Source of the DNA: Bradyrhizobium icense
GTDB taxonomy: Bacteria; Pseudomonadota; Alphaproteobacteria; Rhizobiales; Xanthobacteraceae
Assembly: GCF_001693385.1 (NCBI RefSeq)
Contig: NZ_CP016428.1
Location: forward strand, 7,926,001-7,990,000
Reading direction: 5' to 3'
DNA: 64,000 bases
Both the position numbers and the translations under genes were made by a program. Positions within the stretch are counted from its first letter, which is position 1, and every line of letters starts with the position of its first letter. Below are positions 47,928-56,900 of this stretch, in pieces. Under the pieces are notes generated by a model, which was not told the DNA's origin, searched no databases, and saw nothing but the letters and a program-made list of their open reading frames with translations.

Positions 47928-49193
47928 CTAATTCTTTGCCGTCTCTTTCTCCTTTGCCTTTGCCTTCGCCTTGCAGGAAATCAAGAACGTAAACGCCCGC
48001 GCATTGCGGGCGATTTCGGCGGTCTTCAACTCGGCCTTAGCGTCCGAGATCTGATACGGCACCACGCTGTTGTCGAGGAAATCCCGCAAGGCGCCCGTCT
48101 TGATGGCGAAATTGATGTTCTCGGGAATATTGCCCGTGGCCCTCGCGAACTTGATGGCATTCAGTTTCGCCGCGACCACGCCGACCACATCGCCGCTTGA
48201 TGCCAATAGCGGCCCGCCGCTGTTGCCGGGTTGAACGGCAGCACTGATCTGCAGGAAGCGCGTATCGTTCAGGAGGCCGCTGAGCGAGCTCACGATCCCG
48301 GTCGTCACCGTGAAATCGGATGTCAGCAACCCATGAAAGGGATAGCCGATCGCGATCACGCTGTCGCCGGACTGGATCGCCTTGTCGCGGATTTTGGCGA
48401 CGTCCTTGAACGAGCCCGTCACCTGCAGCAGCGCCAGATCATTGGTCTCGTCGCTCGATACCAGGCGCAATTTGGCGGGCGCCTCGCCGGACAGATTGCC
48501 CGAAATGTCGCCGACGCATCCGTGCACGACATGGGCATTGGTCACGAGATGTCCGTTCGTGCTCACCAGGAAGCCGGTGCCGGTCTGGTCGAACAGTCTG
48601 TCGGGCTTGGCCGGCGCGGACTCCGCCGTCGCCGCTGCGGCGACTGGCTTGGCGGCGGGCAGGACCGAAAAATCGCCGGCACTGGCCAGTCCCGATTGCC
48701 TGATCTTGGCGACGCAATTGGCCAATACCGGCAATAGCTGGCCGGTCTGGTCGAGGTTGAACTGGAAGAGCTGTCCCTGCGTATAGGCGGTCATGGCCTT
48801 GGCCCGCCGGAACTGGCTGATGAGCGCGGAATTGTTCGGCATCGGCACGCGAACCAGCTTGTCGGCGATCGGGACGCCATGAACGTTGAACGGTTGCTGA
48901 CCATCGAATGTCAGGGTCAGCGGAAACGCCTGCCCGGTCGTCAGCCTCCATTGTTCGTGCATGAAGCCGAGGCTCCATCCGCTATTGCCGTCGATCATCA
49001 CGACAAAATAGACGCCGCTGGCGTATTGGGCGCCTGCCGCACAATGCGAGAACGATCCGGTCTGATCGTTGGTATAGGCCCCGCCCTTCCAGTTGCCGAC
49101 GCTGATCGAGCCATAGGGCCCACGCGCCTCTGCGTTCGAATTGGCAAAAATCGACCACAACAAAGCTGCAACCGCAGCAACACGGCACGTCAT
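47928..49193 (-). CDS. Periplasmic trypsin/Deg-like serine protease with unassigned N-terminal region
   Basis: A 421-residue protein from ATG 49193 (GGGGA upstream) with a Sec signal peptide. Residues about 25-195 form a region I cannot assign. Residues about 200-375 are a trypsin-like protease domain with the triad His222 (NAHVVHGC), Asp252 (NDLALLQV) and Ser325 (QPGNSGGPLL), as in Deg/HtrA proteases. No PDZ domain follows. The C-terminus ends in a Lys/Ala/Glu-rich tail (KAKAKAKEKETAKN). It is divergent from the GT87-like gene. Confidence 0.87.
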   Translation of the reverse strand: MTCRVAAVAALLWSIFANSNAEARGPYGSISVGNWKGGAYTNDQTGSFSHCAAGAQYASGVYFVVMIDGNSGWSLGFMHEQWRLTTGQAFPLTLTFDGQQPFNVHGVPIADKLVRVPMPNNSALISQFRRAKAMTAYTQGQLFQFNLDQTGQLLPVLANCVAKIRQSGLASAGDFSVLPAAKPVAAAATAESAPAKPDRLFDQTGTGFLVSTNGHLVTNAHVVHGCVGDISGNLSGEAPAKLRLVSSDETNDLALLQVTGSFKDVAKIRDKAIQSGDSVIAIGYPFHGLLTSDFTVTTGIVSSLSGLLNDTRFLQISAAVQPGNSGGPLLASSGDVVGVVAAKLNAIKFARATGNIPENINFAIKTGALRDFLDNSVVPYQISDAKAELKTAEIARNARAFTFLISCKAKAKAKEKETAKN

Positions 49194-49463
49194 CGGCACT
49201 TCCCCACATTCGCAAGGCGAGCATATTTGGCTTTGCAACCAGTGTCCATTTGGACTGGCGCGGGAGACCAAAATTTCCTCTCCGGGGAGCGAGCGTTGGG
49301 TTCGCCATCGGCGACAGACACGCTGCAGCCGCAGGCGGCCGAGCTGCACAAGTCCACTTTGTTAAGGTCTTTGCCGGATCATTCGGCACATCATTTCGGT
49401 CGGCGTAAGATCGAAGCCGATTCGCCTCCCCGTAACAGGCAACTCAATCTCTCAGCAGGTCAA

Positions 49464-50771
49464 ATGATGGACTTGGCCAACGGTGGCGTTGATTTCAACC
49501 AGACGGCTGCGCTGCGTCCGCCCGCCGTGGTGCTGATCCCCGGCCTGGCAATGTCGTTCTACGTCTGGCTCAATCTCTTCACGACCATTCCATATCCGGG
49601 CAAGATCGGGCTCGACTACAACACGCTTGGCACCGACTGGATGGTCTTCTACGGCGCGATCCGCTCGGTCCTCGACGGCAATGCGCTGCTGATCTTCGAC
49701 GGCGATCGCTTCACCGACTTCCTCAACACGACGTTCGCAGGCTGGCTTTCCAAGCCGCTGGAATTCCGGCCATGGGCCTATCCGCCGAGTTTCCTGCTGA
49801 TCCTGCTGCCGTTCGCGCCACTGGGATTCTTCGGCTCCTATGTGGCGTTTCAGATCGCAACCGGCGCGCTGCTGGCGGTCGCGCTGCGAGCGAGTGCGGG
49901 AAACACCCTGCCGTCAGGCTTTCTGCTCCTGGCCGCGCTGATTTGTCCGGCAGCGGCCATCAACGCGATCGACGGTCAGGCGGTCTTTCTGATCGCAGCG
50001 CTGATCGTCGGCGGCTTTGGCCTTCTCGAACAGCGTCCCTATCTCGGCGGATTGGTGCTGGGGCTGCTGACGTTCAAGCCCCAATTCTGCATCCTGGTGC
50101 CGATCGCGCTCGTCGCGGCCGGGCAGTGGCGCGCGCTCCTGGCTGCAGGTCTGTCCGCGCTGGCCATGATGATCGCGAGCGGATTGATTTTCGGATGGGA
50201 ACTGTGGCTGCGCTGGATTCCGGTCATCCTTGAAAACCTCGTCAGCCCGAATCCGAAGTGGATCGAGTATGGCCGCATGTGGGGCCACAGTGTCTACACC
50301 TGCGCGGTTCTGCTGGGCGCACCGGAGCGGCTGGCGTCGTGGGTTCAATTGCTCGCGACGCTCGGCGCAGCGGCATCCGTCGTCATCGCTTTCCGGTCGC
50401 GGTTGGGAACGCGGGAAAAAACGGCGGTCTTTCTGGCTGCGACCGTCCTCGCCGCGCCGCATTCCGGCCCCTATGACGCGACGCTACTGGTGATCGCGAC
50501 GGCGTTCTGGTTGATGGCGCGGGAGGCTCCGCTGCCGCTGTGGTGCTGGACGCTTGCGTTTATGATCTGGCTGATGCCGATGCTGAGCCCGCCTTTGCTG
50601 CTTCCCGTCGGCAGAATCGTCCCACTCTTTCCCGTGCTACTGATCGCGCTTTTGCTCGTCCCGGGGTTTCGACCGCCCCGGCGCGATAGCGGGGCCTTTT
50701 TTAGTATCTTCGGCGCGGCCGCACGGGAAACGAGCGGTGCCGGTGCCCGTGGGAACGACTATACCCCCTAG
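49464..50771 (+). CDS. GT87-like (DUF2029) polytopic membrane glycosyltransferase
   Basis: A 435-residue protein with about ten membrane helices, matching the DUF2029/GT87 group of GT-C glycosyltransferases related to mycobacterial polyprenol-phosphate mannosyltransferases. The loop after the first helix has the acidic motif DYNTLGTDWMVFYGA (about residues 53-67), where GT-C enzymes keep their catalytic Asp. ATG 49464 is used. An intrinsic terminator lies inside the last 100 bases of the frame, and the final 25 or so residues (SIFGAAARETSGAGARG) look unlike the rest, so a frameshift near the end is possible. Donor and acceptor unknown. Confidence 0.85.
   Translation: MMDLANGGVDFNQTAALRPPAVVLIPGLAMSFYVWLNLFTTIPYPGKIGLDYNTLGTDWMVFYGAIRSVLDGNALLIFDGDRFTDFLNTTFAGWLSKPLEFRPWAYPPSFLLILLPFAPLGFFGSYVAFQIATGALLAVALRASAGNTLPSGFLLLAALICPAAAINAIDGQAVFLIAALIVGGFGLLEQRPYLGGLVLGLLTFKPQFCILVPIALVAAGQWRALLAAGLSALAMMIASGLIFGWELWLRWIPVILENLVSPNPKWIEYGRMWGHSVYTCAVLLGAPERLASWVQLLATLGAAASVVIAFRSRLGTREKTAVFLAATVLAAPHSGPYDATLLVIATAFWLMAREAPLPLWCWTLAFMIWLMPMLSPPLLLPVGRIVPLFPVLLIALLLVPGFRPPRRDSGAFFSIFGAAARETSGAGARGNDYTP
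50675..50702 (+). terminator. Intrinsic terminator inside the 3' end of the GT87-like gene
   Basis: Stem GCCCCG (50675-50680) and CGGGGC (50690-50695), nine-base loop, then C and six T (50697-50702). This is a textbook Rho-independent terminator but sits about 70 bases before the annotated stop codon. In another frame a TAG falls in the loop (50687-50689). Confidence 0.75.
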
Positions 50772-50952
50772 GGCTGCCGCCCATTTTCCCCCGGGCCTGC
50801 CGCTCATTTTGATGGATTGCGCCTGGCATCTTGCATACGGTGCGGGCTCGTTGCCCTGCCCGTTTCCGGAATAAAGCCGGAATCAGGGAAGTAAAACGAC
50901 AATCGCGCCGCCGCCGGCGGACGCCAATTTGCAATACCCGGAGGAGAATGCC

Positions 50953-51933
50953 GTGAAGTCAAGAGTTGTCCGGTACGCCCTGTTTACAGTTCTGGCGGCG
51001 GTATCCGCCGTGGCCGGCCAGGCCCAAGCCCAGTCTTGGCCGGAGAAGCCGATCACCTTCATCGTGCCGTTCGCGGCCGGCGGCGGTACCGATGCCTTTG
51101 CCCGCCCGTTGGCGGCCCAGCTCGATGCGCAATTGGGCAAGCGCGTGCTGATCGAAAACCGCGCGGGCGCCGGCGGCACTGTCGGCGCTTCCGCTGCGTC
51201 CAAGGCCGCGCCCGACGGCTACACCTTCTTCATGGGCGCGGCGCACCATGCCATCGCCCCCTCGCTCTATCCCAACCTCGACTACAACATCGAAAAGGAC
51301 TTTATCGCGGTGGCGCTGATTGCGCGGCCGCCGCAGGTGGTGGTCGTCAATCCAGACAAGGTCGCCGCCAAGACGCTGGCCGAGTTCATCGCCTACGCCA
51401 AAGCCAATCCGGGCAAATTGAACTATGGCTCCGCAGGCGCCGGCACCACGCATCATCTCGCGGGCGAACTGTTCAAGATTCTGACCAAGACCAACCTTCA
51501 GCACGTCCCGTATCGCGGGGCCGGCCCCGCGATGCAGGATCTCATCGCCGGCCACGTGCCTGTTGTGTTCGACGGGCTCGGCTCGTCGGCCGCGCCCATC
51601 AGGGCCGGACAGTTGCGGGCACTGGCCGTCGCTGCGCCGAAACGCGTGCCCGCGTTCCCCGACCTTCCGACCGCCGCGGAAGCAGGCTTGGCTGGCTATG
51701 AAGTGTCGACCTGGTACGGCCTGTTCGCACCAAAAAACACGCCGCCGGCGATCGTCGAGCAGATGGCCAAGGAGTTGCAGAAGGCCATGCAGACGTCGGC
51801 CATCAAGGAAGCCTGGGAGCGCAACGGCTCCGACGTGCCGGATGTCGCCGGTCCTGCGTTCGCGAAAATGGTGTCGTCGGAAGTCGAGCGCTGGCGCAAG
51901 GTCGCGACCGAAGCGAACGTGAAGCTGGATTAG
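50953..51933 (+). CDS. Bug/TctC family tripartite tricarboxylate-type solute-binding protein
   Basis: A 326-residue periplasmic receptor. GTG 50953 has GAGGAG six bases upstream and begins a signal peptide ending AGQAQAQ. The mature part shows the Bug marks WPEKPITFIVPFAAGGGTDAFAR and RAGAGGTVGA, which bind a carboxylate through two waters and backbone atoms. These receptors normally serve TctAB permeases, but none is adjacent, so it is an orphan, as is common in this receptor family. Ligand unknown. Confidence 0.93.
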   Translation: MKSRVVRYALFTVLAAVSAVAGQAQAQSWPEKPITFIVPFAAGGGTDAFARPLAAQLDAQLGKRVLIENRAGAGGTVGASAASKAAPDGYTFFMGAAHHAIAPSLYPNLDYNIEKDFIAVALIARPPQVVVVNPDKVAAKTLAEFIAYAKANPGKLNYGSAGAGTTHHLAGELFKILTKTNLQHVPYRGAGPAMQDLIAGHVPVVFDGLGSSAAPIRAGQLRALAVAAPKRVPAFPDLPTAAEAGLAGYEVSTWYGLFAPKNTPPAIVEQMAKELQKAMQTSAIKEAWERNGSDVPDVAGPAFAKMVSSEVERWRKVATEANVKLD

Positions 51934-51996
51934 CCCGGGCAGCCTCGGCGCGGCATCGTTTCATGACGAATTCGCCGCGCCAGGCTCGCCGGCCAG

Positions 51997-52122
51997 AGCC
52001 TTTTCGGTTCTGATGAAACAGAACCGGGCTCTGGATTCTTGTTTTGACGCGTTTTCTTGACGCGAACCGGTGTCCGCCCACGGATCAAGTGCGAGGGCAT
52101 GCTTCGCTGGAAAACGCTCTAG
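51997..52122 (-). repeat. Dispersed intergenic repeat (CTAGAGCGTTTTCC family), full copy
   Basis: Read on the minus strand it runs CTAGAGCGTTTTCCAGCGAAG ... CGGTTCGCGTCAAGAAAACG ... to AAAAGGCTCTG, with a hairpin of CGGTTCTG and CAGAACCG near its end. It is a longer version of 13029-13130 in the opposite orientation. The TAG stop codon of the TPR gene (52119-52121) is part of the element. Confidence 0.75.
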
Positions 52123-52985
52123 TTGCCGCCGCGCACGCCATAGCGCATGAAGTCGTCATCGATTCCGGCCCGTAGCGTCTTTGCTGCGGAAATATCGGCG
52201 TCGCCGCCAGCCTTATCGCCGCTCTTGAGCCTGGCAAGCCCGCGGCCATAGAACGCACTCGCCAGCCTGGAATCGAAGCGTAGCGCGGCACTGAAATCGT
52301 CGATCGCCGCGGCAGCTTTCCCCATCTTCAAGTGAATCAGTCCGCGCGAGTCATAGGTGGCGGCGTCGTTCGGCCATGACTGAAGCACCTTGTTGCAGTC
52401 CTCGAGCGCCGCCTGCAAGGAGCCGAGGATGGCCCGGGTCCAGCAGCGTCCGCTCCACGCGGCTTCCAGATTGGGCTCGAGACGAATTGCCTCGTCGTAA
52501 TCTCGCGCCGCGCGGTCGTATTCGTGCTTTTTCAGGAAGACCCCGGCCCGGTTGACGAAGGCTCTAGCGTAATTCGGGTTGAGCTTGATCGCTTCGTCCA
52601 GAGATTTGAGGGCGAGGTCGTATTCGCCCTTCCTCAAGTAAGCTGCGCCACGGTTGTTGAAGGGCTTTGCATAAGTCGGATCGAGCTTGATCGATTGATC
52701 GAAATCCATGAGAGCGCGGTCAATGTCGCCCGCTGCCGTATGGCCATTGCCACGATTGTTATAGGCGATCGCAAGCGCCGTCGTCGTACCCTGACCGGAG
52801 TCGATGAGTGCCGTGCAACCATTGATTCGGACTGCAAACGACGTGCGGTCCGACCCGTTGCACAACGCAATGTTCTCGAGATAGTCGCTCCTGGGATTCT
52901 GCGCGGCAGCCGGCGACCCGAGCAGCAGCAAGGCAAAAGCAGGCGCTAGGCCCTGAATGACGCGCCTGCTTGCATCAATTTCCAT
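52119..52985 (-). CDS. Periplasmic TPR-repeat protein
   Basis: A 288-residue protein with a Sec signal peptide (ending LGSPAAAQ) and about six tetratricopeptide repeats from residue 65 onward (for instance NNRGNGHTAAGDIDRALMDF, NNRGAAYLRKGEYDLALKSL, VNRAGVFLKKHEYDRAARDY). TPRs are protein-interaction scaffolds. ATG 52985 has GGAGAG six bases upstream. It follows the FecR-domain gene by 92 bases on the same strand, and both diverge from the VCBS/RTX gene, suggesting a common envelope role. Its stop codon is provided by a dispersed repeat. Confidence 0.88.
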   Translation of the reverse strand: MEIDASRRVIQGLAPAFALLLLGSPAAAQNPRSDYLENIALCNGSDRTSFAVRINGCTALIDSGQGTTTALAIAYNNRGNGHTAAGDIDRALMDFDQSIKLDPTYAKPFNNRGAAYLRKGEYDLALKSLDEAIKLNPNYARAFVNRAGVFLKKHEYDRAARDYDEAIRLEPNLEAAWSGRCWTRAILGSLQAALEDCNKVLQSWPNDAATYDSRGLIHLKMGKAAAAIDDFSAALRFDSRLASAFYGRGLARLKSGDKAGGDADISAAKTLRAGIDDDFMRYGVRGGN

Positions 52986-53077
52986 GTCAGGCTCTCCGAG
53001 CTTGGCACGGGCGATCGGCGGCCGTCGTCCCGAATTCTTGGACCCCGGCCGACAAGTCTCTCGCACTGCGAACGAGC

Positions 53078-53734
53078 CTAGCATCCCCGGCAGATATTCA
53101 GCTTTGACCTTGGATACGGCTTCTGATCGGATTGCTGTGCCGCAGGCGCTGGCGGCGTTCGGGTCGCGCCGCGCTTGCCTTCCTCGATGAGCGTCGAAAA
53201 TCTGACTGTCCCATCATCCGAAATTTCGACGCGTGGCGTCGTGCCCCGAACGCCCATGGTCGCGACCGGGGTGTCGACTTTCATATCGCCGGTCTTCGCG
53301 ACTTTGCCCGCGACAAAGGTGACGGTACCTTTGGTTAAACTGATCAAGGTGGAGTTGGACAGACTATTTGGATCGTACACGAACTCGTTCAATTCCATGC
53401 GCGCGTTGTTCGACAGATTGAAGGACGTGCCGTCGGTGAAGTTGATACCAACCCGGCCGTCGGCACCGGTTGCAACGACATCACCCTGATAGACGAGATC
53501 ACCTACCTTGGCCTGACCGGCTTGACCCGTGGTGCTTGCCTGAATGACCACAGCGCTCGCACGCTCAATTGTGACCAAGCCGGTGGCAACAACGACTTTG
53601 CCAATTGGTTTTGACGCGAGTTCCTGAACGGCGGGCCTGGCGACATCGCGTTGCGCGTGAGCTGGCCCGGCAAAAAGCCCGGCGGCCGACAGAAGGAGAC
53701 CTATCACCAACACGGCAACCGCATGCGTGTACAT
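53078..53734 (-). CDS. FecR domain protein, periplasmic
   Basis: A 218-residue protein with a Sec signal peptide (ending GPAHA) and one FecR domain (KVGDLVYQGDVVATGADGRVGINFTDGT near residues 76-103, then the NNARMELNEFVYDP stretch). No helix-turn-helix or membrane span beyond the signal, so this is not a sigma-regulator FecR but the free periplasmic type seen beside TPR and adhesin genes. The C-terminal tail is Pro/Ala/Gln-rich and ends in NICRGC. It is divergent from the VCBS/RTX gene. Confidence 0.88.
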   Translation of the reverse strand: MYTHAVAVLVIGLLLSAAGLFAGPAHAQRDVARPAVQELASKPIGKVVVATGLVTIERASAVVIQASTTGQAGQAKVGDLVYQGDVVATGADGRVGINFTDGTSFNLSNNARMELNEFVYDPNSLSNSTLISLTKGTVTFVAGKVAKTGDMKVDTPVATMGVRGTTPRVEISDDGTVRFSTLIEEGKRGATRTPPAPAAQQSDQKPYPRSKLNICRGC

Positions 53735-53780
53735 GATCCCCCCTTCCTGAGAAGATCTTGTTCGAGTGAGCGTTCACGGG

Positions 53781-53856
53781 CCTTTTGAACCGTCGGTGAA
53801 GGCGACATTAGACCCGATGTCGGCAGGAAGGCACCATCTAATACCCGTTCAAAAGG
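53781..53856. promoter_or_regulatory. Inverted repeat in the FecR-VCBS divergent promoter region
   Basis: Perfect 10-base arms CCTTTTGAAC (53781-53790) and GTTCAAAAGG (53847-53856), separated by 56 bases, in the 264-base region between the two divergent genes. This could be a paired operator that allows looping. There is no other feature in this gap apart from weak promoter-like AT-rich runs. Confidence 0.4.
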
Positions 53857-53998
53857 ATTACTCCCTTTGAGCCTAAAGCCTAACGGTCATGGGTTGGGGT
53901 AGCTTGAAGCGGGAACTCTCGGCGGCTGGCCGACCAGGCTGGCAGCAATGCGATTTGTTGACCTCATGGGCTGGGCGCGGCCAGTCCACGCGAGGTGA

Positions 53999-56900
53999 GT
54001 GGCAGGCGGGGTTCGAACCATGCTCGTCGGGTCTCACGCCGAGACCGGGGATGAACGCAGGGCCGCTTCGGTCCCGCTTCCCCACGTCATCGGCAACGTT
54101 CAGAGCGCGGCCGGTCCCGGCACCCACAGGCATGCAACCTGCGTTGCCGCTCAAGCCGCGGTTAGCGATCCGCCAACCCGGGCTCATGCCGGCAGATTCG
54201 GCATGCTGTGGCTCACGGCGCTGACCTTTTCGCTTGTGAAGGAGGCTAAGGCCGCCGATCCGAACGTCACGTTCCTGGACGACGGCAATATTACGTACAA
54301 GGACCTTGAACATGGCTCATTCGAGCTGGTCACCAAGGAGGTGGTTCCTCGAAGCTTCCTCGTCGACGATCCTGGACAGACCATCATTCTACGCCCGCAA
54401 GGGTCCTCGGTCAGCATAACTGAGAGCACGAACTCCGCTGCACGAATGGCCGAATTGCAGGCGGCCCAGCAGGAGGCGCTCGCGACCTACGAGAAGGGGC
54501 TGGGGTCGACCGGATCGAGCACACCGCCTCCCCTCGAGCGGCTGCCGGTACAGCCGATCAATTTCATTCAGATTGATGATTCTTCCCCGGCGCAAGATTT
54601 GCCTGCCTTGCCCGCGGTGATCCTCGCATCAGCCCCGGAGATGATCATCGGACAGTTGCCGCCTCCGCCGCCGACGCCACCGACGCCACCGACGCTGAAT
54701 GCGGTGGCCGGACCGACCGAAATCGACACCAGTGTCTTTGACGTCTTCACCGCGACAAGCGGCACTTTCCTTGCCAGCAGTCCCAACGCCGACGCTACAC
54801 TGACATTCGGCATCAGCGGGGGAACCGCCGGTAGCACCGTCATCGACGGCGTCACATACGATGTATCGAACGCTGGTCCCTACGGTACGCTTTACGTCGA
54901 CAGCGCGACCGGCGCCTATGCGTTCGTTCCGGACAATGACGCGATCAATGCGCTCACGGAGCCCACGACCACGGACTTCACGATCACCGTTTCCGACGGG
55001 ACGCTCTCGGCCAATCAAACCTTCACGATTGCCATCAACGGAGCCAACGACGCGGCCATCATCTCCGGCAATTCCAGCGGCACTGTGATCGAGGCCAGCG
55101 GCCTCGCCAACACTGCGCCCGGCACGCCGAGTGCCACCGGCACGCTCACCAGCGCCGACGTCGACAATGCGCCCGATACTTTCACCGCGGTTAGCACTCC
55201 GACCGCGAGCTCGCGCGGCTTCGGTACCTTCACGATGACGACGGCTGGCGTGTGGGCCTACTCCATCGACCAGAGCAACAGCACGGTGCAGGCGCTCAAC
55301 GTAGGTGACACGCTCACCGACACCTTCACAGTTACCACCATCGACGGCACCGCGCAGGTGGTCACGGTCACCATCAAAGGCGCCAACGACGCGGCCGTCA
55401 TTACCGGCGCCACGGCCGGTTCAGTGACCGAGGACAGTGGTGCCAAATGCGATAAGCCTACGGCGACCGGCACTCTCACCGCTAGCGATGTCGACAACGC
55501 GCCTGGCTTTGCGGCGGTCAACTGCCCGACGGCCAGCGATGCCGGCTACGGCACCTTCACGATGACGGCGGATGGGGTGTGGACCTACGAGCTCGACGAC
55601 AGCAACTGCGCGGTGCAGGCGCTGGACGACGGCGACACGCTGACCGACACCTTCACGGTGACGACCATCGATGGCACGGAACAAGTGATAACAATCACGA
55701 TCCATGGCGCCAGCGATGCGGACCCCAATGATTTCGACTACCTGGCGACAGGGAAGACCGTGATCTGCGATCTGCCCTACGTTTACGGCACCCCTAGGGG
55801 CGACAGCATCGCGGGCGGCGGTCATCATGGTCAGATCATCTATGGAGGTGCCGGCAATGACACCATCAACGGTACCGGCAAAGGCGATCTGATCTACGCC
55901 GGCTCCGGCGATGATACGGTCAAGGGCAACGACGGGGACGACAGGATCTACGGAGGCTCGGGAAGCGATACGATCAACGCCAACAACGGCTGCGATACCA
56001 TCATCGGCGGATATGGCGCGGACAAACTCACAGGCGGCAATGGTGAGGATCGTTTCGTTTATTTGTCCGTAGCGGATTCCCGCGCAGGCCGGTTCGACGT
56101 TATCACCGATTTCAGATCGGGATCTGACAGGATCGACCTGACGGCTCTCGGAGCCCTTGCCTTTCTGGCGTTGACGTCCACAAGCACAGCCGTACCGGCA
56201 CATACGATCGCCTGGCTCTACGATAGCGCGACGAATCAGACCATTTTGTACGTCAATCCGACCGATCAGACCCTTGATATCGGCGATTCCACTCTGATGG
56301 AAATTCACCTGGAAGGACTTGTAACCATTCAGGCGTCGGATTTCGTCCCCGAGCCGACGGAGGCGCCAGTCGTGATCGCCACCGAGGCTATCAGTCCCGA
56401 GCTGGTTGCGGCGGCGGAAACCGACACGGCTGTCACGACGCTCGCCGCCGATGCTTCACTTGACGGGGCCGATGGCCACGGCGCGCAGAACAACATCGAA
56501 AGCTGGACGTTGCGAATAGCCGGGAACGGCGACAGCTTCGACTTTTCCCACCTTGACGAATCGCCGACGCAACACACGACAAACTCCAATGACGATGAAG
56601 CGATCGCCCCGACAAGCGGACCATCGATCGAACCGCAGCGGGTTCATGTTGCAGCATCAGCGGACCATGGCCCCACGTTGGATCAGGCCGAGGCGATCGA
56701 TACCAGCGTGCACAGCACGAATTGCGATGACTGGTTCCCACCATCTCACACCGAGTGGTCTTTCAATGCTAAAAGCCACTTCAGCGTCCAGTGGAGCAGC
56801 GAAGATCACGGACCGCGGGACGACCACACGAAGGAAGCCTGGCGCACTGACGATGCTCACTTGTGGAAGGGCAACGGACACGGCCACCATCAAAGTCCAG

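Noticed and set aside
48879..49463. Upstream extension of the GT87-like protein
   Set aside because: It is antisense to the protease gene and the protein's natural membrane start is at 49464.
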